50,483 nucleotides of DNA from Candidatus Planktophila sp. (GTDB lineage Bacteria; Actinomycetota; Actinomycetes; Nanopelagicales; Nanopelagicaceae). The notes under the pieces are model-generated. The model was given only the letters and a program-made list of their open reading frames with translations, made no database searches and was not told the DNA's origin. The translations under genes and the position numbers were made by a program. Location of the stretch: positions 13,143-63,625 of the forward strand of contig JAHECV010000003.1 in NCBI GenBank assembly GCA_024641555.1. Reading direction: 5' to 3'. Positions 1 to 8,255 of this stretch are shown in pieces (positions within the stretch are counted from its first letter, which is position 1; each line of letters starts with the position of its first letter).

Positions 1-44
1 AATTCAAGGGTTTGGTTATTTCAAGGGTTTGGAGCAACAATCAA

Positions 45-503
45 GTGGGACTCAAAGAGACACTTAAGAGCGACCTTACTGAAGCGATTCGCAGCAGTGA
101 CAAGGTTGTATCAGGCACGATCCGCATGGTCTTGACCGCGATCACTAATGAAGAAGTTTCAGGTAAAGAAGCGCGCACGCTTAGCGATGACGAGATAATT
201 ACCGTTCTATCGCGTGAAGCCAAGAAGCGTCGCGAAGCTGCAGAAGAATTTGGCAAAGCAGGCCGCGCTGATAAAGCGGCAGAAGAAAAAGCCGAAGGCG
301 AAGTAATCGCGAAGTATTTGCCAGCACAACTTTCGGAAGATGACGTAAAGCAGTTAATTGCAGATGCAATTGCAGCAACTGGCGCAGCCGGGCCGGCCGA
401 TATGGGCAAGGTAATGGGCGCGATCAAGTCACAGATCGCCGGAAAAGCAGATGGCGCAATGGTTTCATCACTCGTTAAAGCTGCACTAGCCGGAGGAAAT
501 TAA
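45..503 (+). CDS. YqeY/GatB-like tRNA amidotransferase-related protein
   Basis: A small helical protein of the YqeY family, which resembles the tail domain of the GatB subunit of Asp/Glu-tRNA amidotransferase; its own role is poorly defined. The frame is open from position 12, but I choose the GTG at 45 because the family begins with a short 'GLKETLKSDL'-type helix and a GGAG lies at 31-34, ten bases upstream. From 45 the protein is 152 aa. Seen: the family pattern of an acidic and lysine-rich N-terminal half (EAKKRREAAEEFGKAGR) followed by KYLPAQLSEDDV and a glycine-rich C-terminal part with MGKVMGAIKSQIAGKADG. Its stop codon overlaps the next start by one base, so the two are cotranscribed. 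The upstream context is outside the window. Confidence 0.85.
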   Translation: MGLKETLKSDLTEAIRSSDKVVSGTIRMVLTAITNEEVSGKEARTLSDDEIITVLSREAKKRREAAEEFGKAGRADKAAEEKAEGEVIAKYLPAQLSEDDVKQLIADAIAATGAAGPADMGKVMGAIKSQIAGKADGAMVSSLVKAALAGGN

Positions 504-655
504 TGAAATTCGAATACGCAACTGTTCCACTTCTATCTCACGCAACAAAGCAGATTCTCGATACTTGGGGTTCTGATGGGTGGGAACTCGTAACCGTTAT
601 TCCAGCACCAGGCGGCGAACAACTCGTTGCTTATATGAAGCGAGAGGTTAAGTAA
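503..655 (+). CDS. Small DUF4177-like protein (50 aa)
   Basis: A 50-residue protein. Its start overlaps the stop of the YqeY gene (TAATG) and its stop lies two bases before the ridA start. A GGAGG just upstream of the start (492-496) is a good ribosome binding site. Visible features are an N-terminal KFEYATVPLL strand, a helix with HATKQILDTWG, then GWELVTVIP and a C-terminal VAYMKRE strand. This matches the small DUF4177-type proteins that precede RidA and the Crp gene in other actinobacteria, including a mycobacterial gene near Rv3678c. The family's function is unknown. The match is from memory of the family, so the family name is less certain than the reality of the gene. Confidence 0.8.
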   Translation: MKFEYATVPLLSHATKQILDTWGSDGWELVTVIPAPGGEQLVAYMKREVK

Positions 656-657
656 TT

Positions 658-1119
658 ATGGCTATCGATGTCCGCGCAAAGTTGGGCGAAAAAGGTTTAA
701 CACTTCCTGTTGCGGCAAAGCCAGTTGCTGCTTATGTTCCTGCAGTTCGCACCGGAAATATTGTTTTCACTGCAGGGCAACTGCCAATGGTTGATGGCGC
801 AATCGCCGACACCGGCAAAGTTGGCGCTGAAATTACCCAAGAACGTGCCAAAGAATTAGCGGAAATCTGTGCGTTAAATGCCCTTGCTGCAGTTGAGCTT
901 GTTGCGCCAGTCGATTCAATCGTAAAAGTTGTTCGCGTAGTTTGCTACGTAAATGGTGCGCCAGGATTTGTTAGCCAACCATTCGTTGCCAACGGTGCAT
1001 CTGAATTATTTATGCATATTTGGGGCGAAGCTGGCATTGCTGCACGTAGCGCACTTGGCGTTGCCGAACTTCCTTTGAATTCACCGGTTGAGGTTGAACT
1101 CACCGTTGAAGTTGCGTAA
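658..1119 (+). CDS. RidA family protein (reactive enamine/imine deaminase-like)
   Basis: 153 aa, the usual RidA/YjgF length plus a short N-terminal extension. RidA enzymes hydrolyse reactive 2-aminoacrylate-type enamines made by PLP enzymes. Seen: the family core 'YVPAVRTGNIVFTAGQLP' near residues 26-43, then the central ICALNALAAVE helix, VVRVVCYVNGAPGF and a C-terminal RSALGVAELPLNSPVEVE segment. In active RidAs an arginine near residue 105 binds the substrate carboxylate; the RSALGVAELP segment carries an arginine in the expected place, so activity is plausible. Members of this branch of the superfamily have varied roles, so the exact substrate is uncertain. It follows the 50-aa gene by two bases and converges on the crp gene with 17 bases between the stops. 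Confidence 0.85.
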   Translation: MAIDVRAKLGEKGLTLPVAAKPVAAYVPAVRTGNIVFTAGQLPMVDGAIADTGKVGAEITQERAKELAEICALNALAAVELVAPVDSIVKVVRVVCYVNGAPGFVSQPFVANGASELFMHIWGEAGIAARSALGVAELPLNSPVEVELTVEVA

Positions 1120-1136
1120 TTAGCTAAAGAAATTAA

Positions 1137-1820
1137 CTAGCGAGAACGCTTACTTAAACGTTCGACATCAGTAATAAGCACTGAGCGGCCATCTAGCTTT
1201 AGCCATCCGCGACCAGCGAAGTCGGCAAGCGCCTTATTTACTGTTTCGCGTGATGCGCCCACAAGCTGAGCAAGTTCCTCTTGCGTTAGATCATGGTTAA
1301 CAAGCAGACCGTCAGAAGTTGTCTTTCCGAATCGATCACCAAGATCGATAAGCGCCTTAGCGACGCGACCTGGAACATCAGAGAAAACTAGATCGCCGAC
1401 TGCTTCATTGGTGCGGCGTAGGCGTTGTGAAAGTCGAGTTAAGAGTTGAAGTGAAACTTCGGGGTTCTGCTTAAGCCAAGGAATGACTTTCTCATGGCTG
1501 AGCGAAAGAAGTTTTGCATCTGTAACGGCAGTTGCGGTTGAAGTGCGTGGGCCGGGATCAAAGAGAGAAAGCTCGCCGAACATTTCGCCAGGGCCGAGAA
1601 TTGAAAGCAAGTTCTCGCGGCCATCACCACTAGAAGTTCCGAGCTTGAGTTTTCCTTCGATGATGACATAAAGATGTTCGCCATCATCGCCTTCTTTGAA
1701 GAGGATAGAACCCTTGGCAATTTTTACAGTGTCCATTGAGGCGCGCAGTGATGCTGCGGCAGCGTCATCTAGGGCTGTGAAGAGCGGGGCTCTACGTACG
1801 ACTTCATCTTCTTGAGGCAC
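1137..1820 (-). CDS. crp: Crp/Fnr family transcription regulator (GlxR/Mtb Crp-like)
   Basis: 227 aa, full length for a cAMP-receptor-type regulator. The N-terminal cyclic-nucleotide-binding beta-roll (about residues 12-125) holds the phosphate-binding cassette GELSLFDPGPRTST at 82-95, with the Gly-Glu-Leu and Arg-Thr pairs used to bind cAMP. The C-terminal winged helix has TQEELAQLVGASRETVNKAL at 179-198, with the RET recognition helix that in Crp reads TGTGA half sites. In actinobacteria this orthologue (Rv3676, GlxR) is a global regulator and sits beside nth, as here. The start is the GTG at 1820. No Shine-Dalgarno is present and a TAAACT -10 lies six bases upstream, so the mRNA is probably leaderless. 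Transcribed divergently from nth. Confidence 0.93.
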   Translation of the reverse strand: MPQEDEVVRRAPLFTALDDAAAASLRASMDTVKIAKGSILFKEGDDGEHLYVIIEGKLKLGTSSGDGRENLLSILGPGEMFGELSLFDPGPRTSTATAVTDAKLLSLSHEKVIPWLKQNPEVSLQLLTRLSQRLRRTNEAVGDLVFSDVPGRVAKALIDLGDRFGKTTSDGLLVNHDLTQEELAQLVGASRETVNKALADFAGRGWLKLDGRSVLITDVERLSKRSR

Positions 1821-1825
1821 ATAGG

Positions 1826-1832
1826 TAGTTTA
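1826..1832. promoter_or_regulatory. Shared symmetric -10 element for divergent leaderless crp and nth
   Basis: The seven bases TAGTTTA read as TAGTTT on the plus strand and TAAACT on the minus strand, both matching TAnnnT. Exactly six bases separate each hexamer from its start codon: ATG at 1838 for nth, GTG ending at 1820 for crp. Only 17 bases lie between the two start codons, too few for two separate promoters plus leaders. I infer two overlapping leaderless promoters. Not experimentally shown. Confidence 0.7.
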
Positions 1833-1837
1833 CTCGC

Positions 1838-2536
1838 ATGGCCCCTGATCGCGAAACTCAGAAAAGCGCAAGGGCTATCTATCGAATATTGAGCAAGACA
1901 TATCCCAATGTGCGCTGTGAATTAGATTTTTCTAATCCACTGGAATTGACGATTGCAACAGTCTTATCCGCACAATGCACTGATAAGCGAGTTAATCAAG
2001 TTACTCCTGCGCTATTTAAGAAGTATAAGAATGTGCGGGCATATGCCAGAGCCTCATTAAACGATATTGAAGATTTGATTTATACAACTGGTTTCTTCCG
2101 CGCCAAAGCTCGCCACATTCAAGGTTTAGCAATCAAGATAATTGAAGATTTTGACGGAGAAGTCCCACAGACTCTTGAAGAGTTAATTACTTTGCCAGGG
2201 GTGGGCCGTAAAACAGCCAACGTCGTACTGGGCCATGCCTTTGATATTCCTGGGATCACTGTCGATACCCATTTTGGCCGTCTCTCCCGCAGATTTGAGT
2301 GGAGCCAATCGCAAGATCCCGTGAAAGTAGAATTTGAAGTGGGAGAGTTGATTCCTCAAAGAGAGTGGACCAATTTGTCACAACGCATGATCTGGCATGG
2401 ACGTCGCATTTGTCATTCCCGCAAACCAGCATGTGGCGCTTGTCCGGTTGCCAAGATTTGCCCATCGGTTGGAATTGGTGAAATGGATAAATTGAAAGCG
2501 AAAGCGCTAGTTAAAAGCGATGCAGATTTCCGATGA
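1838..2536 (+). CDS. nth: Endonuclease III
   Basis: 232 aa DNA glycosylase/AP lyase that removes oxidised pyrimidines in base excision repair. The helix-hairpin-helix motif LPGVGRKTA is at 119-127 with the catalytic lysine K125; the catalytic aspartate is D143 in VDTHFGRL. A C-terminal [4Fe-4S] loop is intact: C192-X6-C199-X2-C202-X5-C208. The start at 1838 fits the family N-terminus and has no ribosome binding site, consistent with leaderless expression. The stop overlaps the start of the thioredoxin-like lipoprotein gene (ATGA). The order crp, nth, thioredoxin-like protein, CvpA/MarP-like protein and acs is also found in mycobacteria. Confidence 0.96.
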   Translation: MAPDRETQKSARAIYRILSKTYPNVRCELDFSNPLELTIATVLSAQCTDKRVNQVTPALFKKYKNVRAYARASLNDIEDLIYTTGFFRAKARHIQGLAIKIIEDFDGEVPQTLEELITLPGVGRKTANVVLGHAFDIPGITVDTHFGRLSRRFEWSQSQDPVKVEFEVGELIPQREWTNLSQRMIWHGRRICHSRKPACGACPVAKICPSVGIGEMDKLKAKALVKSDADFR

Positions 2537-3063
2537 AGCGCGCCCTCGTACTTAGCGCTTCGCTATTCCTTACTGGTTGCGCGGCGCCAGAACCAGTGGC
2601 AGTTGGCGGCGAAGTAGTTTCGTGTAGTTCGGTTACCACCGATAAATCAGTGACCAATGGAATTTCCGTGGAATGTTTAGATGGTTCTGAAGGAGCAGTG
2701 ATTCAAGCTCTGCGCGGCCCGATGGTTATTAACGTTTGGGGTTCTTGGTGCACTACCTGTTTGGCCGAAATGCCTGAATTTGTTCACTTTTATAGCAAGG
2801 CGAAAGGAAAAGTACAGCTAATAGGCGTTGCAGTCGAAGAGTCTTCACCAGAAAATTCCAAACGATTTATCGAAAAACATGGAATGACTTGGCCAAATTT
2901 TTATGACCGTGAAAATAAAACTCGAAGTTACTTCGGCATGGGAGTTCCGGTGACTTGGTTTATCGATGAAACTGGGAAAGTCACATTTAAGAAGATCGGC
3001 GTTATAAAATCAGAGCAAGAACTGGTTGATTTAACAGCAGAACACTTGGGAGTAAAGATTTAA
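2533..3063 (+). CDS. TlpA/ResA-like thioredoxin-fold lipoprotein
   Basis: 176 aa. A short signal peptide ends in the lipobox LTGC, giving the lipidated cysteine C16, so the protein is anchored on the outer face of the cytoplasmic membrane. The redoxin domain carries the active site WCTTC (C73, C76) in 'NVWGSWCTTCLAEMP', and the cis-proline loop 'GVPVTWFID'. Such proteins reduce or shuffle disulfides outside the cytoplasm, often for cytochrome c or other exported proteins; which partner is served here cannot be seen. The gene overlaps nth by four bases and the next gene by one base, so it is in the nth operon. Mycobacteria have an equivalent (Rv3673c) in the same place. Confidence 0.9.
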   Translation: MKRALVLSASLFLTGCAAPEPVAVGGEVVSCSSVTTDKSVTNGISVECLDGSEGAVIQALRGPMVINVWGSWCTTCLAEMPEFVHFYSKAKGKVQLIGVAVEESSPENSKRFIEKHGMTWPNFYDRENKTRSYFGMGVPVTWFIDETGKVTFKKIGVIKSEQELVDLTAEHLGVKI

Positions 3064-3557
3064 TGTTGGCAGATTTGGTAATTCTCGTAGCGCTAATATT
3101 TTCTGCCGTAATCGGTTACCGCAATGGTTTTATACGTACACTCTTCAAGTTTGTAGGCTTTGTGCTCGGCGGAGTTCTCGGTATTTATCTCTCACTTAAA
3201 TTTTCGCATGACTGGACGCTTGATATTAAAAGAATCGGTTTTGTCATAATCGCAATTGTCGCTAGTGGCTATCTATGTTCTTTTATTGGTGGTTGGCTAG
3301 CTAAAGGTTTACGCGCCACCGTATTTCGTGGTCCGCTCGCCTTTTTAGATTCAATTGCCGGAACAGCGCTCGAACTGGCGCGCACAGTTATCGCTCTCTA
3401 TTTAATCGCCACAGTGCTGCTTTGGTCGCCTTGGCAAGCGGCGCAGAATCAAATTGCCGATAGCCAAATCCTTCCTAAAGTTCAGCCCTATATTCCAGGG
3501 TTAATTACTCAAGCAAACGACTGGGTTAAGGAAGAGTTCCTCAATCTTCATCTTTAG
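3063..3557 (+). CDS. CvpA family membrane protein
   Basis: 164 aa with four predicted membrane segments at roughly 4-20, 27-47, 57-80 and 100-120, the CvpA fold. The RGPLAFLDSIAGTALELAR stretch before the last helix is typical of the family. In mycobacteria the gene at this place is marP, a CvpA-type membrane domain fused to a trypsin-like serine protease of the periplasm. Here the protein stops soon after helix four, with no protease domain and no downstream continuation in any frame, because the acs gene follows convergently. Function is therefore uncertain; CvpA proteins are linked to envelope homeostasis and colicin V export. The last 17 bases overlap the 3' end of acs on the other strand. 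Confidence 0.82.
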   Translation: MLADLVILVALIFSAVIGYRNGFIRTLFKFVGFVLGGVLGIYLSLKFSHDWTLDIKRIGFVIIAIVASGYLCSFIGGWLAKGLRATVFRGPLAFLDSIAGTALELARTVIALYLIATVLLWSPWQAAQNQIADSQILPKVQPYIPGLITQANDWVKEEFLNLHL

Positions 3558-5511
3558 AAGAATTTAAGCCTTCAGAAATAAGCTTCATAACATTTGGATC
3601 TGCCAGAGTCGTGGCATCACCAACCGCCCGATTTTCCGCGACATCTTTAAGTAAGCGACGCATGATCTTTCCGCTGCGCGTCTTTGGCAATTCCGCAACG
3701 ACCATAATCTGCCGCGGACGAGCAATTGCCCCAATTTCCTTAGTCACGTGAGCGCGTAACTCTTTCACTAACTCTTCGCCGCCGGCGTGCGGAATTCCAC
3801 CACGCAAAATTACGAAGGCTACGATTCCCTGCCCAGTCATCTCATCTGCGGCGCCAACGACGGCAGCCTCGGCAACTGCTTCATGTGAAACTAGAGCGGA
3901 TTCAACTTCAGTTGTAGAAATGCGGTGGCCAGACACGTTCATGACATCATCGACGCGTCCCATCAACCAGATTGCACCTTCTTCATCTAACTTGGCGCCG
4001 TCTCCTGCGAAGTAGATTCCTTTAAAACGGGACCAATAAGTTTCCTTATAACGTTCATCTTCGCCCCAAACACCACGCAACATAGATGGCCAAGGTTTAT
4101 CCAAAATTAAGAAACCGCCATGTCCATTTGGAACTGCAGTTGCATTTTCATCTACAACAACTGCACTGATTCCCGGAATGGCTTTCATCGCAGAACCTGG
4201 CTTGGTAGAAGTAACACCGGGCAGTGGTGAAATCATGATCGCGCCAGTTTCGGTCTGCCACCAGGTATCAACGATTGGACAATTATTTGCGCCAATAATT
4301 TCGCGGTACCACATCCATGCTTCTGGATTAATTGGCTCGCCAACCGAACCGAGTAAACGCAGCGAAGATAAATTATGTGCTTTTGGAAATTCATCTCCCC
4401 ATTTCATCCAAGTGCGGATCAAAGTTGGAGCGGTGTACAAGATGGTTACGCCGTACTTTGCAACGATCTCGAACATGCGGCCTTTATTTGGCGTATCTGG
4501 TGTTCCTTCATACATAACTTGCGTTGCACCATTAATAAGCGGGCCATAAACAACATATGAATGGCCGGTAATCCAGCCAACATCCGCCGTGCACCAATAA
4601 ACATCGCTCTCTGGTTTGATATCGAAGATCACCCGATGCGTATATGCAGCTTGGGTCAAATAACCGCCAGTTGTATGAAAAATGCCCTTTGGTTTAGCAG
4701 TTGTGCCTGAGGTGTAGAGAATAAATAGCGGATGCTCGCTATCAAAGAATTCAGGTGCATGGACGCTACTTTGGTCATCAACTAGCTCGTGCCACCAGAT
4801 ATCGCGATCTGAATTCCACGCGGTTTCTTCTCCGGTGCGCTTTACAACTATAACTTTTGCAACGTTGTGTTTACCTTTTAACGCCTCATCGACCGCTGGT
4901 TTTAGCGCGAAAGCGCCGCCTTTACGGAAACCCCCATCAGCAGTTATCACTAACTTTGCATCGGCATCTTGAATGCGCGATAACAGCGCATCGGCAGAGA
5001 AACCACCAAATACGACCGAGTGCACCGCACCGATTCGCGCACATGCCAACATCGCAACCGCTGATTCCGGAATCATCGGCATATAAATTGCAACACGATC
5101 GCCAGCTTTAATTCCGATTTGCGTTAGCGCGTGCGCAGCCTTAGATACATCTGCCAACATTTGCGCATATGTAATTTTCTGCGTATCACCAGGTTCGCCT
5201 TCAAAATGAAAAGCCACCCGATCTCCGCGACCTGCAGCAACATGGCGATCTAGTGCATTAACCGATGCATTTAACTTTCCGCCAATAAACCATTTTGCAT
5301 ACGGAGGATTCCACTCAAGAACGGTGTCCCAGTTCTTATCCCAAGTTAGCTCGCGCGCCTGTTCTTCCCAGAAAGCCAAGCGATCTTTCTCGGCATGTGC
5401 ATATAAATCAGCTTTTGCATTGGCTTGCGCGGTAAAGGCGGCGCTTGGTGGAAAGTGGCGATTTTCGTGTGAAAGATTTTCAATTGAATCGCCAGTAGAT
5501 GCGTTGCTCAT
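3541..5511 (-). CDS. acs: Acetyl-CoA synthetase (AMP-forming)
   Basis: 656 aa, full length. It activates acetate to acetyl-AMP and then acetyl-CoA, for growth on acetate or recovery of overflow acetate. Seen in order: an N-terminal ACAS_N region (KADLYAHAEKDRLAFWEEQA), the A3 nucleotide loop YTSGTTAKPKG, the A5 motif WWQTETG, GDGAKLDEEGAIWLMGRVDD, and the C-terminal lysine in KTRSGKIMRR that is the usual site of inhibitory acetylation. The A3 loop has Ala where many family members have Gly. A TAATCT lies eight bases before the ATG and no strong Shine-Dalgarno is seen, so the leader is at most a few bases. Its 3' end overlaps the CvpA gene by 17 bases. Confidence 0.96.
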   Translation of the reverse strand: MSNASTGDSIENLSHENRHFPPSAAFTAQANAKADLYAHAEKDRLAFWEEQARELTWDKNWDTVLEWNPPYAKWFIGGKLNASVNALDRHVAAGRGDRVAFHFEGEPGDTQKITYAQMLADVSKAAHALTQIGIKAGDRVAIYMPMIPESAVAMLACARIGAVHSVVFGGFSADALLSRIQDADAKLVITADGGFRKGGAFALKPAVDEALKGKHNVAKVIVVKRTGEETAWNSDRDIWWHELVDDQSSVHAPEFFDSEHPLFILYTSGTTAKPKGIFHTTGGYLTQAAYTHRVIFDIKPESDVYWCTADVGWITGHSYVVYGPLINGATQVMYEGTPDTPNKGRMFEIVAKYGVTILYTAPTLIRTWMKWGDEFPKAHNLSSLRLLGSVGEPINPEAWMWYREIIGANNCPIVDTWWQTETGAIMISPLPGVTSTKPGSAMKAIPGISAVVVDENATAVPNGHGGFLILDKPWPSMLRGVWGEDERYKETYWSRFKGIYFAGDGAKLDEEGAIWLMGRVDDVMNVSGHRISTTEVESALVSHEAVAEAAVVGAADEMTGQGIVAFVILRGGIPHAGGEELVKELRAHVTKEIGAIARPRQIMVVAELPKTRSGKIMRRLLKDVAENRAVGDATTLADPNVMKLISEGLNSSKDED

Positions 5512-5621
5512 AACTCTGCAGATTACCCGTGAATATCAACAGGGGGAAGGCTTTAGCGATGTGAGAGAGAAGAAAGAAGGGATGATCCCAAACCTTGAAA
5601 TCGTCTAAAGAGAGGAAAAAA
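5512..5621. other. Intergenic leader region between acs and the small ORF
   Basis: This stretch holds the acs start-proximal promoter on the minus strand (TAATCT at 5520-5525). On the plus strand there is a purine-rich tract around 5559-5582. Within it lies a possible 8-codon ORF (5582-5608, ATG to TAA) preceded by AAGAAGGG, ending 13 bases before the next start codon. It could be a leader peptide or chance. Confidence 0.35.
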
Positions 5622-5720
5622 ATGCTCACTTCATTTCTAGCCATATTCCTAAAACTGATCACCAATCCGGCGCTACTGGCTGGCCTGATCGCCTTCCTGC
5701 AGAAGTCGATCCATCCGTAG
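5622..5720 (+). CDS. Predicted small hydrophobic peptide (32 aa)
   Basis: A 32-codon ORF preceded by a strong ribosome binding site, AGAGAGG followed by six A's, then ATG. The peptide is almost entirely one hydrophobic segment (leucine, isoleucine, phenylalanine and alanine) with a proline near the middle (ITNPALLAGLIAF) and a short polar tail QKSIHP. A rho-independent terminator follows 21 bases after the stop, so the unit looks like a short stand-alone transcript. I do not recognise the family. The shape, one membrane helix with proline and glycine near the centre and a basic end, recalls type I toxin peptides of the Ldr/Fst type. That is only a resemblance; a conserved small membrane protein or a structured sRNA are alternatives. 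Confidence 0.5.
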   Translation: MLTSFLAIFLKLITNPALLAGLIAFLQKSIHP

Positions 5721-5741
5721 AAAGCCCCAACTCGGCTGGAG

Positions 5742-5780
5742 AATCGCCAATTCTTACGCGTGTAGGGAATGGCGATTTTT
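5742..5780 (+). terminator. Intrinsic terminator after the 32-aa ORF
   Basis: An inverted repeat pairs AATCGCCAATTC (5742-5753) with GAATGGCGATT (5767-5777), with one bulged base and a 13-base loop. A run of T's follows (5776-5780). No T run follows the stem on the minus strand, so it acts in the plus direction. It ends the transcript of the small ORF before the fba promoter. Confidence 0.7.
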
Positions 5781-5861
5781 CATCCGTCCACGAAGGTGGT
5801 TGGATATGGCGTAAGCCTGAATTCGGCCCAATGACGCGCTCGGTCAGGGATTACACCCCGA

Positions 5862-5873
5862 GATAATTTGGAG
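5862..5873 (+). promoter_or_regulatory. Putative fba -10 and ribosome binding site
   Basis: GATAAT at 5862-5867 is a good -10 hexamer, and GGAG at 5870-5873 lies five bases before the fba ATG. A small inverted repeat CTCGG...CCGAG (about 5839-5862) sits just upstream. No clear -35 is seen. If the -10 is used the leader would be very short, so the GGAG may be redundant. Confidence 0.4.
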
Positions 5874-5878
5874 TCATC

Positions 5879-6913
5879 ATGGCCATTGCAACCCCTGAAA
5901 TTTACGCAGAAATGCTTGATCGCGCCAAAGCTGGCGCATTCGCATATCCCGCAATTAACGTTTCTTCTTCATCAACCATCATCGCGGCTATTCGTGGTTT
6001 CGCCGAAGCCGAATCAGATGGAATCATTCAATTTTCTTGGGGCGGTGCCGAATACGCATCCGGCTCAACTGTAAAGAACATGGTCGATGGCGCAGTTGCG
6101 CTCGCTGAGTTCGCACACGTTGTTGCCAAGAATTACAACGTAAATATTGCAATCCACACCGATCACTGCCCAGCTGAAAAGCTCGATGGCTACATGCGTC
6201 CACTTCTTGAAATCGGCGCACAACGCATCAAGAACGGTCAAGCACCACTCTTTAACTCACATATGTGGGATGGCTCAGCAGTTGATATGACTGAAAATAT
6301 GAAGATTGCAGATGAACTATTAACTAAGTCTGTTGCAGCTCGCACCATTCTAGAAATCGAAATCGGTGTTGTCGGTGGCGAAGAAGACGGCGTTGAAGCA
6401 AAGCACGATGCCAAGTTGTACTCAACACCTGAAGATGCGCTAATGACTATCGAAACTCTCGGTCTCGGAGAACGCGGTCGCTACATGGTTGCCGCAACTT
6501 TCGGAAACGTGCACGGTGTTTACAAGCCAGGCAACGTTGTCTTGCAGCCAAAGATTTTGCAGACGCTGCAAGATGCAGTTGTTGCTAAGAAGGGCCTTGC
6601 GGCAGGAAGCAAGCCAATGGATCTCGTATTCCACGGTGGTTCCGGCTCACTTCTTTCAGAAATCCGCGACTCACTTGATTACGGCGTAATCAAGATGAAT
6701 ATCGATACTGATACTCAGTACGCATTCACACGTCCAGTTGTTGACCACATGTTCAAAAATTACGACGGCGTTCTTAAGATCGATGGCGAAGTTGGAAATA
6801 AGAAGGCTTACGACCCACGTGCGTGGGGTAAGGCTGCGGAAGCAGGAATGGCAGCTCGCGTTGCACATGCTTGCGAAGACCTTCGTTCAACCGGAACATC
6901 ACTTAAGAAGTAA
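5879..6913 (+). CDS. fba: Class II fructose-bisphosphate aldolase
   Basis: 344 aa, the length of class IIA aldolases. It splits fructose-1,6-bisphosphate to dihydroxyacetone phosphate and glyceraldehyde-3-phosphate in glycolysis and works in reverse for gluconeogenesis. Seen: NIAIHTDHC with the catalytic aspartate and zinc ligand histidine at D95 and H96, the phosphate-binding loop FHGGSGS near residue 250, and NIDTDTQYAFTRPV near 285, which together mark a zinc-dependent enzyme. The start at 5879 agrees with the family N-terminus. It precedes purA by 55 bases of AT-rich spacer, so purA probably has its own promoter. No sign of transfer. Confidence 0.97.
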   Translation: MAIATPEIYAEMLDRAKAGAFAYPAINVSSSSTIIAAIRGFAEAESDGIIQFSWGGAEYASGSTVKNMVDGAVALAEFAHVVAKNYNVNIAIHTDHCPAEKLDGYMRPLLEIGAQRIKNGQAPLFNSHMWDGSAVDMTENMKIADELLTKSVAARTILEIEIGVVGGEEDGVEAKHDAKLYSTPEDALMTIETLGLGERGRYMVAATFGNVHGVYKPGNVVLQPKILQTLQDAVVAKKGLAAGSKPMDLVFHGGSGSLLSEIRDSLDYGVIKMNIDTDTQYAFTRPVVDHMFKNYDGVLKIDGEVGNKKAYDPRAWGKAAEAGMAARVAHACEDLRSTGTSLKK

Positions 6914-6944
6914 TCAAGAAGTAAATTAAAATAATTTAATTAGT

Positions 6945-8252
<1,308 letters not shown>

Positions 8253-8255
8253 ACC

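Noticed and set aside
41..427. Long minus-strand reading frame inside the YqeY gene
   Set aside because: It has the serine- and alanine-rich composition typical of antisense shadows of a real gene and no ribosome binding site or known domain.
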